This document shows, in pieces, positions 1 to 10,579 of a DNA stretch of 64,000 nt. The position numbers and the translations under genes were made by a program. Within the stretch, counting starts at the first letter, position 1, and each line of letters starts with the position of its first letter. This DNA is from Aldrovandia affinis. Lineage: Eukaryota > Chordata > Actinopteri > Notacanthiformes > Halosauridae. The stretch covers positions 550,501 through 614,500 of the forward strand of contig JAINUG010000215.1 of the NCBI GenBank assembly GCA_029706075.1, in the 5' to 3' direction. Below the pieces are notes generated by a model. It searched no databases and was not told where the DNA came from. It saw only the letters and a program-made list of their open reading frames with translations.

Positions 1-497
1 CATGCACTGGGAGAGTCACGAGTGAGAGCGTTTGTTCTGGCAACAAACAATTATTTTACAGCGGAGGGTAATACAGCTAGCTCGCCCCCTTGGTGATATT
101 AATTCATTCTCTTTCCCACAATGCATCATCACCTTTGGTTCCTTGACTTTCTTTCGGCTTTCGGGGCTCATCTACAATAACTCAAACAAGGTGAGGCTCT
201 ATTGGGGCTCCTGTTAATAAGAAATGAATAATGTTTGCATTTGTCCTGTGGATTACTGTGTTGTGGGTCATTGGGAACATTGCCATCCTAAAGGAAAATC
301 AGCTCTTCAAGTTCAAACAGGATTTAAGACTGTATTTATTATTTGCTCGTTTTTTTTGTCGTTGTAGGATCACAATATGGGTACCAGTGGACCATCCAAT
401 CAGGAGCCAGTAAAATGTGTTCAAAACTCTCTGTTATGCCCTGAGTTTTTCAGGAGTTGGTGAGGCCTTTCAATGGTGTAATTTACATCACCATTTG
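1..497. other. No gene recognised (left edge)
   Basis: I see no coding homology, RNA gene or clear repeat boundary here. The segment runs directly into the CR1-like LINE fragment. Its last part may be older LINE sequence that I cannot align by eye. Confidence 0.4.
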
Positions 498-968
498 GGC
501 ACCCTATACAATGCCCTTGTTAGGCCACACTTGGAATATTGTGTGCAGTTCTGGGGACCGCATTACAAAAAAGATATAGATGCGCTGGAAAAGGTCCAAA
601 GACGGGCAACCAGACTGATTCCAGGCATAAAAGACAAGTGTTATGAGGAAAGGCTAGAGATGCTTGGACTGTTCAAGCTTAGTAAAAGGAGACTTAGGGG
701 AGATTTGATTGAGGCTTTTAAATGTATTAAAGGAATTAATAAAGTGAATTTTAGGAAATTATTCAAGTTGAGTTCGGTTAGCAGAACGAGGGGGCATAAA
801 TGGAAACTGACAAAGGGTAAATTTCACACGGACACTAGGAAATATTTTTTCACACAGAGAGTGATCAATGCGTGGAATAGCTTGCCTGGACATGTAGTAG
901 AAGCTGAGACACTAGGGGTATTCAAGGCTAGGCTCGATCTAGTGTTAGACACTCTAGCCTTTGGATAA
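498..968 (+). pseudogene. CR1-like LINE reverse transcriptase, C-terminal fragment
   Basis: This open stretch of about 157 codons encodes the end of a non-LTR retrotransposon ORF2 (thumb and C-terminal part of the reverse transcriptase). Recognisable blocks, in order, are ALVRPHLEYCVQFWGPHYKK, ALEKVQRRATRLIPG, RRLRGDLIEAFK, TRGHKWKL and FFTQRVINAWNSLPGHVVEA, matching the usual order in CR1/L2-group LINEs. The endonuclease and the catalytic FxDD core are absent, so the copy is 5'-truncated, as is normal for LINE insertions. It reads through to a stop at 966-968 with no internal stop, which suggests a fairly young insertion. It is a dead fragment and not a host gene. The LINE class is certain; the exact clade is my judgement. 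Confidence 0.85.
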
Positions 969-1062
969 ACTAAGCATGTGAGCAGACTAGTGGTAGGAAT
1001 GGACGAGCAGTGTTGGGCTGAATGGTCTGTTCTCGTCTTCCCCTTATGTTATGTTATGTTAT
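969..1062 (+). mobile_element. CR1-like LINE 3' UTR and ATGTT tail
   Basis: The short 3' UTR after the LINE stop codon contains the block GGGCTGAATGGTCTGTTCTC and ends in tandem ATGTT repeats (about 1044-1062). A short terminal microsatellite in place of a poly(A) tail is typical of CR1/L2-type LINEs and marks the 3' boundary of the insertion. Confidence 0.75.
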
Positions 1063-1144
1063 TATGATTTTTAACAGACAAAAATAGTGCACGTGCCTAT
1101 TTCAAGAAAACATTTTTTTTAAAGAATTTGTTTCTGATTTAATC

Positions 1145-1490
1145 ACATTTTCCTCCCAATTTAGTAGCCAATTACACCATCTCCTTTTCATGTCAATCCC
1201 TCCCTTGTATTGTGAGTTTTCTGCCATAGCCCTGTGACCAGCAGTGACAAAGGCGAAGTATCGTCTCCTCCGAGACGGCACTCGCCAAGCCGTCGACTGT
1301 AACTCTGGTACTCCAGAGCCACTCCAGAGCCAACTCATGTCGGCTTCTCTCCCCCCTGCCAGGGGTAGACAGCTAATTGTCGCCCCCTAGTGGCACTCCC
1401 GGCCAGAGGCGACTCTGGCGTGGTTGGTGGAATCGAACCCCGGTCGCAGTGGCCAGCGTCAAACGTTGTAACCACTAGACCACTCGGGAG
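1145..1490 (-). mobile_element. tRNA-derived SINE, GC-rich family, copy A
   Basis: Read on the minus strand, the element begins with a tRNA-like head. A box-A-like GTGGTCTAGTGGTT lies at about 1474-1487 and a box B GGTTCGATTCC at about 1430-1440. A GC-rich body follows, with a CCACTAGGGGGCG motif, and then an AT-rich 3' end (TGTAATTGGCTACTAAATTG). The same body and tail recur at 2040, 26040, 51357 and 55697. Box A and box B spacing fits a Pol III SINE promoter. It is non-coding; the short ORFs across it have no homology. Confidence 0.75.
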
Positions 1491-2039
1491 AACCTTTTTC
1501 AAGAGCAATTTTGACACTAACAATCGCAACGACTCATTGATAAATGAGTCAGAATCACCATTGAAAGCCCTCAGAACCCTCTGTGTGCTGCGTTTGGTGC
1601 CACATGGACCATTTAATGGAGTGATTGTGGTCAAATCGCGTGACATGTGAAAACTGGGGGCACGCGCCACTTCTGGGTTCTGGGTGATTTTAACAAAAAT
1701 AAAATGAGTAATCGTTTATAATTCATGATGGCAGCAAATCCCTGTAATTTTAGAAGAGGTTTTTAAAGACACTTATGCTGGGTTGTTTTCAGAAGATGAT
1801 TTTTCTGCCTTGAGTGGCGACTCAGATTACAGATATAGCAACGCTACCTGTGTTGTTATTGTTAACATGACAATCTGTTTGGATCCACCTGAGAAGCATT
1901 CTGGCTAACTGGGTTCTGGTTGAATAGATTTGTACAACAGAAATGATTTATAGTACATTCTGGATAGTTTCTGGATACTTGGATACGTTTTTGATGCAGA
2001 AACCACAACCACAACCATTTTACTACTAAATTTATAGTT
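1491..2039. other. No gene recognised
   Basis: AT-rich sequence between two same-strand SINE copies. I see no coding homology and no clear repeat. Confidence 0.4.
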
Positions 2040-2377
2040 TCCAATTTTTCCCATTTTTCTCTAAATTCACCCTCCCCCACCACGAGTCCACCGCCCATCC
2101 TCCGGGTAACGGGCCAATTTTTCCAGGCCGGTAGATCCGCCTCCTCCGAGATGGAACCCGACCACGGACGCCTTTCCTGCTCCTTGACAAACTAGTGCCG
2201 GCTCACCCTCCCCCCACCCCCTGGGGCGGACAGCCAAATGCCGCCCCCGATCGGGGCTGATGACCAGGGCTGGTCTGGTAGAGACGCAGGTTTTGAACCG
2301 CGTCCCTGACAGGCAGCGCATGCCACACCGGACAAGCCAAAGTGTGGTGCGTTAGACCGTTACGCTATCTGCTGCCC
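2040..2377 (-). mobile_element. tRNA-derived SINE, GC-rich family, copy B
   Basis: On the minus strand the head reads AGCGTAACGGTCTAACGC, then GCGGTTCAAAACC as a degraded box B (about 2293-2305). The GC-rich body (GTGAGCCGGCACTAG, CTCGGAGGAGGCGG) and the AT-rich tail match copy C at 26040 closely. The length of about 340 bp agrees with copies A and C. No coding potential. Confidence 0.75.
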
Positions 2378-3155
2378 TAACCACAACCATTTTAATCATC
2401 AATTCATTTTCATTGTCCATACCTGTACAAGAGGTGTCATTTTATAGTAAAATCATCATATTAGTAGGGCGTAAATTGTTTGGTCTTTATTTTACATTTT
2501 ATGTACTCATGAGTCTCATAGGTGACACATTTGTAGATGCTGACATTTGATTCCCAATCGTACAACTGTCTACTTCACATCAAGCCCTCAACCATATCTT
2601 TGCAAGGTGTACTTTTAGATATTAGGCTTGGTGTGGTAGTGAAAAACAGGCATAAATAGCAATTTTTAGACCTTGACACGAAGAGGTTAATATCAATGAG
2701 GAGGAACAAAAATGTGCTGGTATTCTAATATTTTAGCAATTTTCATTCAGCATCAATTGCAATGTTGAGGTTCTAGGGAATAATTCAATATTTTATTAAT
2801 TTGCTAGGCAGGGGCCCTTTTCGGGGAAACAGGATTAATTCCATAGCTTATGTTATTATATATTATCCATTTTATGCAACCAAATTTGTGCTGCAGTGAT
2901 TCTGGCAAAGTGATTTGATCAGGGGTAAACTGTACATCATCACACCAGGTTCTGTACATGCAACCTCAAAGTTAAAGTCCAGTTCTCTATCCACTATGCT
3001 GCACTCCCACCATGGAGGGGGTAGGATTGGGGGGTGGGGGGTAGGATGAGGGGACTCAAAGTGAACCAGCTTGGGCTTACTCACATCCACAGAACTGTGA
3101 GAATTAGGCATTTAAAATTATGGGGTTTTTTGCTTTTGGACACCATATCACAAAC
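2378..3155. other. No gene recognised
   Basis: AT-rich single-copy-looking DNA with no coding homology or clear element. Confidence 0.4.
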
Positions 3156-3195
3156 ACATTCACTCACTCACACACACACACTCTCACTCACTCAC

Positions 3196-3227
<32 letters not shown>

Positions 3228-3245
3228 TCACTCGCACGCATGAAC
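3156..3245. repeat. (CA)n / (CTCA)n compound microsatellite
   Basis: Alternating CACACA and CTCACTCA runs. The apparent ORF of His/Thr/Ser/Leu codons across it is only a readthrough of the repeat. Confidence 0.9.
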
Positions 3246-3609
3246 ACACATGCACACTCACACACATACACCTGAAAACACCTTAATGAATAAGCCTGTA
3301 CGCACTGCATGAATAATAGATCAAACTGTGTGTGGAAGCAGCTTAGCTGCAAGCCTCATGCTGCAGTCCATTTGAGAGGACAACAGGAACACAAGAGCGC
3401 AAGGATATAATTAGAAATAACCTATTTTTATTCTTTTTTAGGAGAGGAAAACTCAGCTGTCGCTGAGGTAAAACTGGGGATGAGTCAAGGCTCATCTGGT
3501 TTGGTGAAGTCACAGACCTCTTTTATGAGGGGAACACGAGCAACACACCACTCCCCCACATGCCCAGCACGTGCCAAACGATTCTATGATGATGCAATGT
3601 CAGTCAAAT
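3246..3609. other. No gene recognised
   Basis: Single-copy-looking sequence between the CA microsatellite and the left end of the DNA transposon at 3610. No coding homology seen. Confidence 0.4.
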
Positions 3610-3934
3610 TACCGTTTTTTACAATCACTTTGGCGCTAATCTCCCAAGTTTGTGCTCAATTTTCAAAACCTTAGACACAACAGTCAAAACGTTCAGCACT
3701 TGTAACACAGCCTGTCCTATGTTCAAAAACTTGCATTGTGCATTCATATCTTTGAAGAAATCTTCATTCATATCAACTTCAGAATCATTGGTTCAAATAG
3801 CTCATGTATCATGAAATACTGTAGGAACATTAGTTTAGATCACCCACACACAAGATACAGATAGCTTCACTGTTTAGTTGTTTTTACAATCCTTAAATAT
3901 TGCAGTAAAAAATACATGATTTGATACTTGAGAA

Positions 3935-5150
3935 GAATTCCTCAATTGGGTTGAGGAAAGGGGAGTATGGGGGCAAGTACAGGGTTGTAAACTGCGGATG
4001 GGCCTGAAACCATCTCTGCACCATTAGGTGGAACCTAACATTGTCCAATACTATCACATAAGTCACTCCATCAGCTTGACAGATCTGCTGTAGCCCATCA
4101 AGGAAATTCACAAGAAGAGCTGCATTATAGGATCCCATATGAGGTCTGCGTCCCACCACACCATCCTCCGATATTGCAGCAGGTATGGTGATGTTGCTCC
4201 CATGTTGTCCAGGTACCTGGATGGTTGCCTGCTGGCTAATGAAGTTCCGACCTCCGCCTTGTTTTCGCCAGGTTGAAGCCTGCCTTGTCCACAAAGAGGA
4301 ATTTGTGGTGGTTCTCTGAAGCATCAAGCTCCATCACCCTCTAAAAATAAATTGAAAGAAAATTACCCTACAGGATATTGTAGATCAAACTTGAATCTTT
4401 CACAACAGGAATCTTGAAACTGAACATACCTGAACATACTCAGTCTGCAGTTGCTTCACCCTATCTGCATTTCTTTCCAAAGGTACCAAGTATATCTGTT
4501 TTAAAGACACCTGGTGCCTTTTCATAATGCATGCAATAGTTGGCAGACTTATGGTCTCCACATTGTTGAACATGTTGCCATTGTCAATGATGTGCTGCTG
4601 AATTTCGATCAGGCGTATATCATTTCTAACCTGAACCAAATTGACCACAGCCAGCTCTTGTTGGTAAGTTAGAATTCGGCCTCTGCCTCCCCCATTTGGC
4701 CTTGTCTCAATTCTGCAGGGAAAACAAAGAACACATTCAGTCACAACACCTACTGTGTGGTATGCAGTGGCATGCAACATACAGTAGTTTAACAGTCGAG
4801 AGTAATGCACAGTGCATGCTGAAGACTTACCGGTTCTCATGGCGGAAAGTTCTGATGATTGAGGCCGCGGTTGATCTTCTGAGGTTTGGCTGAATCATTG
4901 TAGCTGCCTCAGTCATTGTCATGCCACGATTTATGACATGGTCCACAACTATTCCTCTTTTCTGTTGCTGTCACTGTCTTGGTCCGTAGCCTTGTGCTCT
5001 ACCACGTCCCCCCCACCTCTCAAACGAGGCCCGCGGCCACCTCTCTGAAGGGGTACTTGTCCTCTGCCATTCCCTTGATCACCTCCTCCTCCTCCTCCTC
5101 CTCCTCTCACTGATTGATCTCTATTCTGAGATCATCTGCCTGCTCCATGT
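3935..5150 (-). pseudogene. DDE transposase (DDE_3 type) pseudogene with two introns
   Basis: Minus-strand homology to the IS630/Tc1 transposase family. A possible start near 5149 opens a Gly/Arg-rich leader that is frameshifted. A helix-turn-helix region follows (GMTMTEAATMIQPNLRRSTA, then RIETRPNGGGRGRILTYQQE). The catalytic core comes next: FVDKAGFNL (first Asp), VIVLDNVRFH (second Asp) and LYLPPYSPFLNPIEEFF (Glu). Splice signals are visible. Intron 1 is 4830-4713 (GTAAGT...CTGCAG). Intron 2 is 4429-4341 (GTATGT...TTTTTAG). The exon-3 frame breaks near 4265, and the protein is truncated just after the catalytic Glu. Two residues seem to be missing after the second Asp compared with what I expect for the family. 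Dead copy; function assigned from family motifs. Confidence 0.8.
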
Positions 5151-5221
5151 TGTCACTATGTTGTTGCAGGTGGATACAAACCTTTTTATACTCTTACCAC
5201 AATGTGAAATCAATCATCAGT

Positions 5222-5555
5222 AACATTTTACATTGTACATTTTAAGCATTTAGCAGACGCTCTTATCCAGAGCGACTTACAAGATGTGCATTAATACATC
5301 GTAGGAACAATCATAGTTAGCGCACGAGATCAGTGCAGGAATACAGCAATAGACATCATTGCAGGCATCTGCGTACCATACCTGTAACACCGGGAAGGAA
5401 AAGGTTAGTGAATATTTTTTTTTTTTTTTTGGGGAGTATAGTGTTGAACAAGTAAACAGTGGTGAAGACAATTTAGCTAGATGGACAGAGTTCAGGGGTA
5501 GTGGAGTCTGAAGAGGTGGGTTTTGAGTCTCTTGCGGAAGATTGGAAGTGACCAG
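5222..5555 (-). mobile_element. L2-type LINE 3' end inserted in the IS630/Tc1 element
   Basis: On the minus strand this begins in the last codons of L2 ORF2 and its 3' UTR and ends with the stem-loop tail CGCTCTGGATAAGAGCG (5257-5273), then AATGTAAAAT repeats. The GGATA loop is the diagnostic 3' recognition structure of UnaL2-type LINEs. The sequence closely matches the L2 fragments inside the palindrome at 13030-13357 and 17041-17370, so all three derive from one L2 subfamily. A poly(T) tract at 5411-5430 differs from the other copies. Confidence 0.8.
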
Positions 5556-6144
5556 GACAGAGAACGAGTAATGAGTCATCATTATTGGAAAAGCCAAGAA
5601 AAGGGCCTGCATACATACTGTGAAATCTGAAAACATTGTCTGGAACAGAGGGTCATGGAACCGTAGGAACATTGTCTGATAAAGGACCATGATGAAATAT
5701 TACATCCAAAGATAATGTAGTAAAACTGATTCATGTTCCAAAGTAATTGGTGTCAATACATTTCTTTATCCTAAAACATTCATGATCTAAATATGGAATG
5801 GTGTTCATCTGTTTCCATAAAACTATTCATTAGGAGTAATGCTACAGTGACTTATCATTTTGAGCAGTTGGATTAATTGATAGTTAGATGCATTGAAAAG
5901 ACAGTCATATAATATGTAATGTGTGTATTGCATTTTGAAATGCTAATACTTTGATGTTAAGTTGTGTCATTGTGTCATTTGGTTCAGCAAACAAATTATT
6001 TTAGGTTTATGTGTATTGTATTCAGGCACTTGAAAAAAGTGTTTTGAAAAGAGTTTTGATTATCCGTTTTGAGTTTTATGTCTACAGTTTTGAAAAATGA
6101 CCTCAAGGTTCTGAAATTAGTGCCAAAGTGATTGTAAAAAACTA

Positions 6145-6659
6145 CATTTATTCTATTGTATTTATGAAAATGTAAGCCCAACAGATTTATTTTTTCATTA
6201 AGGAGGTGTATTTGACAGATTTTCATCCTCTTAGCATTTTATTTCCATATTGGAAACAACAAATAAAAAGATTTTGTGACTGTGGCATTCATAAAGAAAA
6301 CTCATGGGAGAGTTTGAAGTGAATACTGTGATGTGTCCTCAGATTGTGTAATGCTCACATGTGTATAATGACCCTATATTGTGACGTTACTACGACATGA
6401 TCCTGCTAGGATAAACCCTTTGTCGGAACGGTGAAGTTAAAATAAAAATGGTCTATTCCCTGAATCCAGTAGCCTTAACAGTCAAATGCCCTTGTTTAAA
6501 GTTCAGCACTCTGGATACTGAACACAAGTGGTATTACATGTTAAAACCCCTCACTTATCCTACTGTACATAGTATATTTATTTGATTTAATATAATAATT
6601 ACTACACAGGATACCAATTATCAATTAAATCACTAAATTCATTGATAGGCAGAGTAATC
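6145..6659. other. No gene recognised
   Basis: AT-rich DNA with no coding homology. I see no clear repeat ends. Confidence 0.4.
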
Positions 6660-7208
6660 TGGTGGATCAACCTTCATCAAAATATACAACTCACAATTCA
6701 ATTAAAATTAACAGCTGGTTTATTCATTTACAACAGTTAGACAAAACATTCAACGTCCAATCTACAGACGTAGGTTCAACTACCATAACCAATACTAAAT
6801 CGGAACCTCCAATATGGAGGTATCAATTATGAACCCACCACTCTCAGGAAAAAATTATCGCTACCATTTCACAAGCTTGCTCGTACCACGTCAAGCTCTG
6901 CTCTCATCTGGCCGTGACCTGAAAGACGTAAATTCTAAACTGGATAGCTCCACCAATTATCACCCACATGGAAATAAACATTCAATTGGATATTCCGGCT
7001 TAACAAATACTAAATTCTAGATATAAAATTGACATGTAACAATCACAAAAGAGATGAAATGGAAGAAAATGACACCAAACCAAGCTTGTCTCTCTCCAAA
7101 TGAAAACACACGCAGCCGAGGTGTTAGCTGGCACCAGATCTTCCAAGACAAAAAGGAAAGAGAAACTTGTAGAATTCCACCCCCAATCTAAACTTTGTGT
7201 CACCAACA
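6660..7208 (-). other. Possible degraded LTR-like segment
   Basis: The segment starts TGGTGGATC and ends GTGTCACCAACA. It has a minus-strand AATAAA at about 6719-6724, roughly 60 bp before one end, which is LTR-like in layout. No matching target duplication is seen, and no retroelement coding sequence adjoins it. It could equally be ordinary AT-rich DNA. Confidence 0.2.
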
Positions 7209-7261
7209 GGTTTACTTTAAGTGTTGGGGGGGCTCACTCCCTTCTTAGCCCATAATTTACA

Positions 7262-7478
7262 ATTTGTGGGAAGGTCCGTTAGCATAATGTGTTGTAAAGG
7301 TTGCAGGTTCGATCCCAGGTGGGGGCACTACCGTTGTACCCTTGAGCAAGGTACTTAACCTGAATTCCTTCAGTAGAATATCAAGCTGTATAAATGGATT
7401 GTATGTAAAGAAAATGTAAACTGTGTAAGTCGCTCTGGATAAGAGCGTCTGCTAAATGCCTACAATTTAAATGTAGGT
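7262..7478 (+). mobile_element. V-SINE-like element with L2 tail
   Basis: A decayed tRNA-like head ends in box B GGTTCGATCCC (7306-7316). The conserved central block CCCTTGAGCAAGGTACTTAA (7339-7358) and the tail AGTCGCTCTGGATAAGAGCG (7428-7447) follow. That order (tRNA head, conserved core, L2-type tail) is the V-SINE plan. Copies of the same family lie at 25553, 33657, 47671 and 49930. Non-coding. Confidence 0.8.
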
Positions 7479-7982
7479 CCAGGCAAGCCAGGTTCAGACT
7501 CAGGTTCAGACTTTTCAGGTTGCCGTTGATATGCTCCTCTCATTTGTTGAGAATTGTGGCAATATCAAACATCACTATAGCCTGGGGAAGCCAGCGTAGT
7601 TTATACCGAGATGTTGGTTGAGCTGATATGATATGATAGAGGCATAATACATGTATGCTCAAGACCATTGCTACCAAATGACAAGGCCAATCATACAATG
7701 TTGACCTCCGCTTTAATCTGGTGGGCCATAATTATTTTCTCCATGACCCATGATTTCCAGCTCATAGGTATAAACCTGAAGTTGTGGGGTGTGGCACTGG
7801 TTCACCATACCCAAGTGCCCTGGCTTCACACACAGAGCCATAAACCCACCAAAGACGGCCCCACTCTGTCTGCCTGCGCAGGATGACTAAAATGCACCTC
7901 CCCGACACCTTTTAGGTTTTAACTCTGGGAAACACAGGTATTGGAGCAGGACCTTTCTATTTAGATGGTTCCTGAACTATCC
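7479..7982. other. No gene recognised
   Basis: No coding homology. The 72-codon ORF here has no recognisable motif. Confidence 0.4.
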
Positions 7983-8278
7983 GAGCCAAAAAATCACAAA
8001 TTTGAGAAAAAAGAATGGTCTCACTTTGCAGAGTTAAGTCTATACACTTATGTTTTTTGGTTTTTGGTTTTGATTTCCAATTAAATTTAAGTTCATTTAT
8101 TCCAACTTATTTCCCCGTAGTACTTAATTGTAGATAATTATTCATCAGTCTGAACCAAAATATCACAAATTTGAGAAAAATTAACTTTTCCATGTTGCAG
8201 AGGTAACACTTCTGCTTTTGGTGATTTCCCATGAAATACACTTTTCCTGGTAAATATTTATGTTCATTTATTCCAACT
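7983..8278. repeat. Two-copy diverged tandem duplication (~170 bp)
   Basis: ATCACAAATTTGAGAAAAA recurs at about 7992 and 8160, and GTTCATTTATTCCAACT recurs at 8091 and 8263. Intervening parts (TTGCAGAG, TTTTGGT, GATTTCC) stay in the same order. This is an old local duplication with no coding content. Confidence 0.65.
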
Positions 8279-8450
8279 ATCAGTTCCTCTCTGCATAACT
8301 TTCCAGAACCCTGAATAGTTCCGGAGTGCTCTTTTATTGAATTTTTTGCTATTTTTATATTATATAGAAATAGAAAAATAGAAAAATACTGAGAATAGAT
8401 TTTTCTTTTAGCCTATCAAACACGAGGTACCATTGTTTCAATCAAATATA

Positions 8451-8524
8451 AATAAGGATGCGTCGAAACCCTTTGGGATAGCATGGTAAATAAGGATGAA
8501 TCTAAACCCTTTGGGATAGCATGA
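8451..8524. repeat. Two-copy 38-bp direct repeat
   Basis: AATAAGGATG followed by AAACCCTTTGGGATAGCATG occurs twice in tandem with a 38-bp step. Confidence 0.8.
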
Positions 8525-9015
8525 ACAATATGTGACTGTAACAGTAGTTCTTTATTTTTGTTTTTATGTTTTTATGTACGGGCAGAAAGGCAATGAGACT
8601 TGAATCTTTATAAAACTTTTTCATTGGAGAATAAATTAATTCCTGGCAGGCTCTCACAAGTAAGAAATAACACGATCATGTTTCAGCCTAGCTGCATTTG
8701 CTAGCAGCATACTTGGGTGGGGTTGTATATGAGGCCAATGTATGTAGGTCCATGCCTCTATCATCCAGATTAATAATGAAGACTACACATTTAATACTAT
8801 TGTAAACGTGTTTGGTCAGAATGGCACAATGTACCTGTATTTCCTGGGACTTTCTGCTTAGTACATTAGCTCGGTTCACATCTCGAAAAACACAGAAAGC
8901 ACATGCAAGTCTACATTCATCCATCAGTCCCACACTCATCAGCGCAGTGCAACCAAAATATCTCCTGACAGATGGTTTAAGAGGACCCCGCAGTGGCCTT
9001 TAGGGTCACTTCTGC
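8525..9015. other. No gene recognised
   Basis: AT-rich sequence without recognisable coding or repeat structure. Overlapping ORFs on both strands near 8690-9003 have no homology that I recognise. Confidence 0.35.
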
Positions 9016-9092
9016 TTTTTCATCCCGAATCAGTAATGAACAGGGATATCCAATTTTTCATCCCGAATCAGTAATGAAAAGGGATATCCAAA
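9016..9092. repeat. Two-copy 38-bp direct repeat
   Basis: TTTTTCATCCCGAATCAGTA followed by GGGATATCCAA is repeated once in tandem, differing at one base (AACAGG versus AAAAGG). Confidence 0.85.
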
Positions 9093-10036
9093 GACTAAAT
9101 GATGAAAACCAAGGATATCTCCATCATTAATACTATACTTTACAGTAGTATTACACTTGTCTATACTATACTATAGTATTTAGTATTGGAATGGATTTTC
9201 TGCTCTTTATCAAAATACAATTTTCAAAGACATTTTCAGTTTTCGAAACCTGCAGGTCAGATGTATTTCGCTGATATATATATATATATGCCTGGGAATA
9301 TGACTATAGTCGCCGTGAACTGATGTCAGGACAGTGAGTTTGGGACAGCAGCTCAGCTTGCATACAAAGCGAGGACCTCGAGTGTATAACAAGGACAAGA
9401 ACAAGGGCATGGCGCTTCCATCTCCGACACCGTAGGTACCGCAATTATGCATAATATCCACATTTTACCTCTTTATGACTAGAGAATTAAAAGTTGGAAA
9501 GAGTCATTTGTCCCTGAAGAGAAGCACTAGAGACCAGCTTCAGCTGTCTCTTGTATATAACGTTAGGTTGTGTCTCATTCGGGAGTGTTCTCTGCCTCGC
9601 GTGTAGGATCCCATTAACCCTGGGGTTTTGTTTTAAAAATAAGACTTTTATTGGACGCTTAATGCCGTTTCTGCACCCTTGGTGTTTGCTCTCCTTTGAT
9701 TCGACGTTGTGAAAAAAAGGCCCTGCTGTCTCCCACGGTTGTTGCATAACAAGTCAATTTTTCTACGGTCCAAAATCAAACCGTATAGCTGTCGTACGCC
9801 TACAAATGAGACGTTTGACTTAAAGTTTTGCATCGTTTCTCTCTAGAGGGAGGGGAAACGGAGTATGCCCTCTCGTCTCTGCTGCGCTGGACGGCATAAT
9901 TATTGCGCAGAGGAACCTGGTCCTGTCTTCAATGCTTTCTGCTCCAGCGGCAGAGAAATACACACCGCGCTGCAGATGAAATGACCCGTGAACAAACATG
10001 CCAGCCGAACAAAGCGGCTGTCTTTCTTTCCAGATA
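9093..10036. other. No gene recognised
   Basis: Contains a short (TA)n run at about 9274-9289. Several overlapping short ORFs on both strands lack homology. The sequence becomes more GC-rich from about 9840. Confidence 0.35.
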
Positions 10037-10059
10037 TCCCATCATGCGTGCTGTAGTTT
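10037..10059. promoter_or_regulatory. Possible ZNF143/THAP11-like promoter motif
   Basis: TCCCATCATGC (10037-10047) is followed after four bases by TGTAGTTT (10052-10059). Both half-motifs resemble the vertebrate ZNF143/Staf promoter element (CCCANNATGC with ACTACA), but their relative arrangement is not the canonical one. The surrounding 9840-10080 sequence is richer in GC than its flanks. No adjacent exon is recognised, so this is only a candidate. Confidence 0.25.
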
Positions 10060-10579
10060 GGCGGAAAAAAGACAACGGGGTCTTTTAAAATGTTACGCAT
10101 ACAGTATAGTACAGCATCGCTTGCACGTCTCTGAAACTCAAATTAATCATCTATATGTAGTGTGTTTGGAATCATTATAATGCTAGTAAAATAAATGAGC
10201 CAACTTCTGATTGTGGCGATTGAAGAATATAAGTGCAGCAGTGCTGTCGTAGTGCTCCCCCCGCCCCTATTTTGCAGAGAAATGCCCAGCAGCCGTGGCC
10301 GTATTGCCCCCCTATCAGAGAGTACATCCACAGACGGCTTTATTTTTGTAAAGCGAACAAAAGACAAACACTCAAAGCTACTAAAGTTTGGCAGAACAGA
10401 CCCACAACACACCACATATCTGTTCATGTCAAAATGGGCACACTTTTTAGGATCAGCATGCTGGTAATTTTCTTTCACATTACTTTTGTACAATAGGTTG
10501 TAGATGCTGTAATGGATGTGTGTATGTGTTCTGTGTTCTTCAGCAGTTTTTAGAAAGCTATTTATTCTTTGGGGTAGAC
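10060..10579. other. No gene recognised
   Basis: Short overlapping ORFs on both strands show no homology. Confidence 0.35.

Larger units (their letters stand above)
3610..6144 (-). mobile_element. IS630/Tc1-type DNA transposon, intron-containing, decayed
   Basis: A near-complete element defined by terminal inverted repeats. The left end (3612-3640) reads GTTTTTTACAATCACTTTGG. The right end (6117-6142) reads CCAAAGTGATTGTAAAAAAC, its reverse complement. Both are flanked by TA (3610-3611 and 6143-6144), the target-site signature of Tc1/mariner elements. Similarity continues inward past the first 30 bp (for example CTCAATTTTCAAAACCTTAG against its diverged partner near 6080), so the inverted repeats are long. 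A broken transposase lies inside on the minus strand, and an L2 LINE 3' end has inserted at about 5222-5555. Frameshifts make it non-autonomous today. Confidence 0.8.

Noticed and set aside
6660..7208. Second solo LTR
   Set aside because: Only a weak TG...CA and a poly(A) signal; flanks give no target duplication. Kept only as a low-confidence entry.
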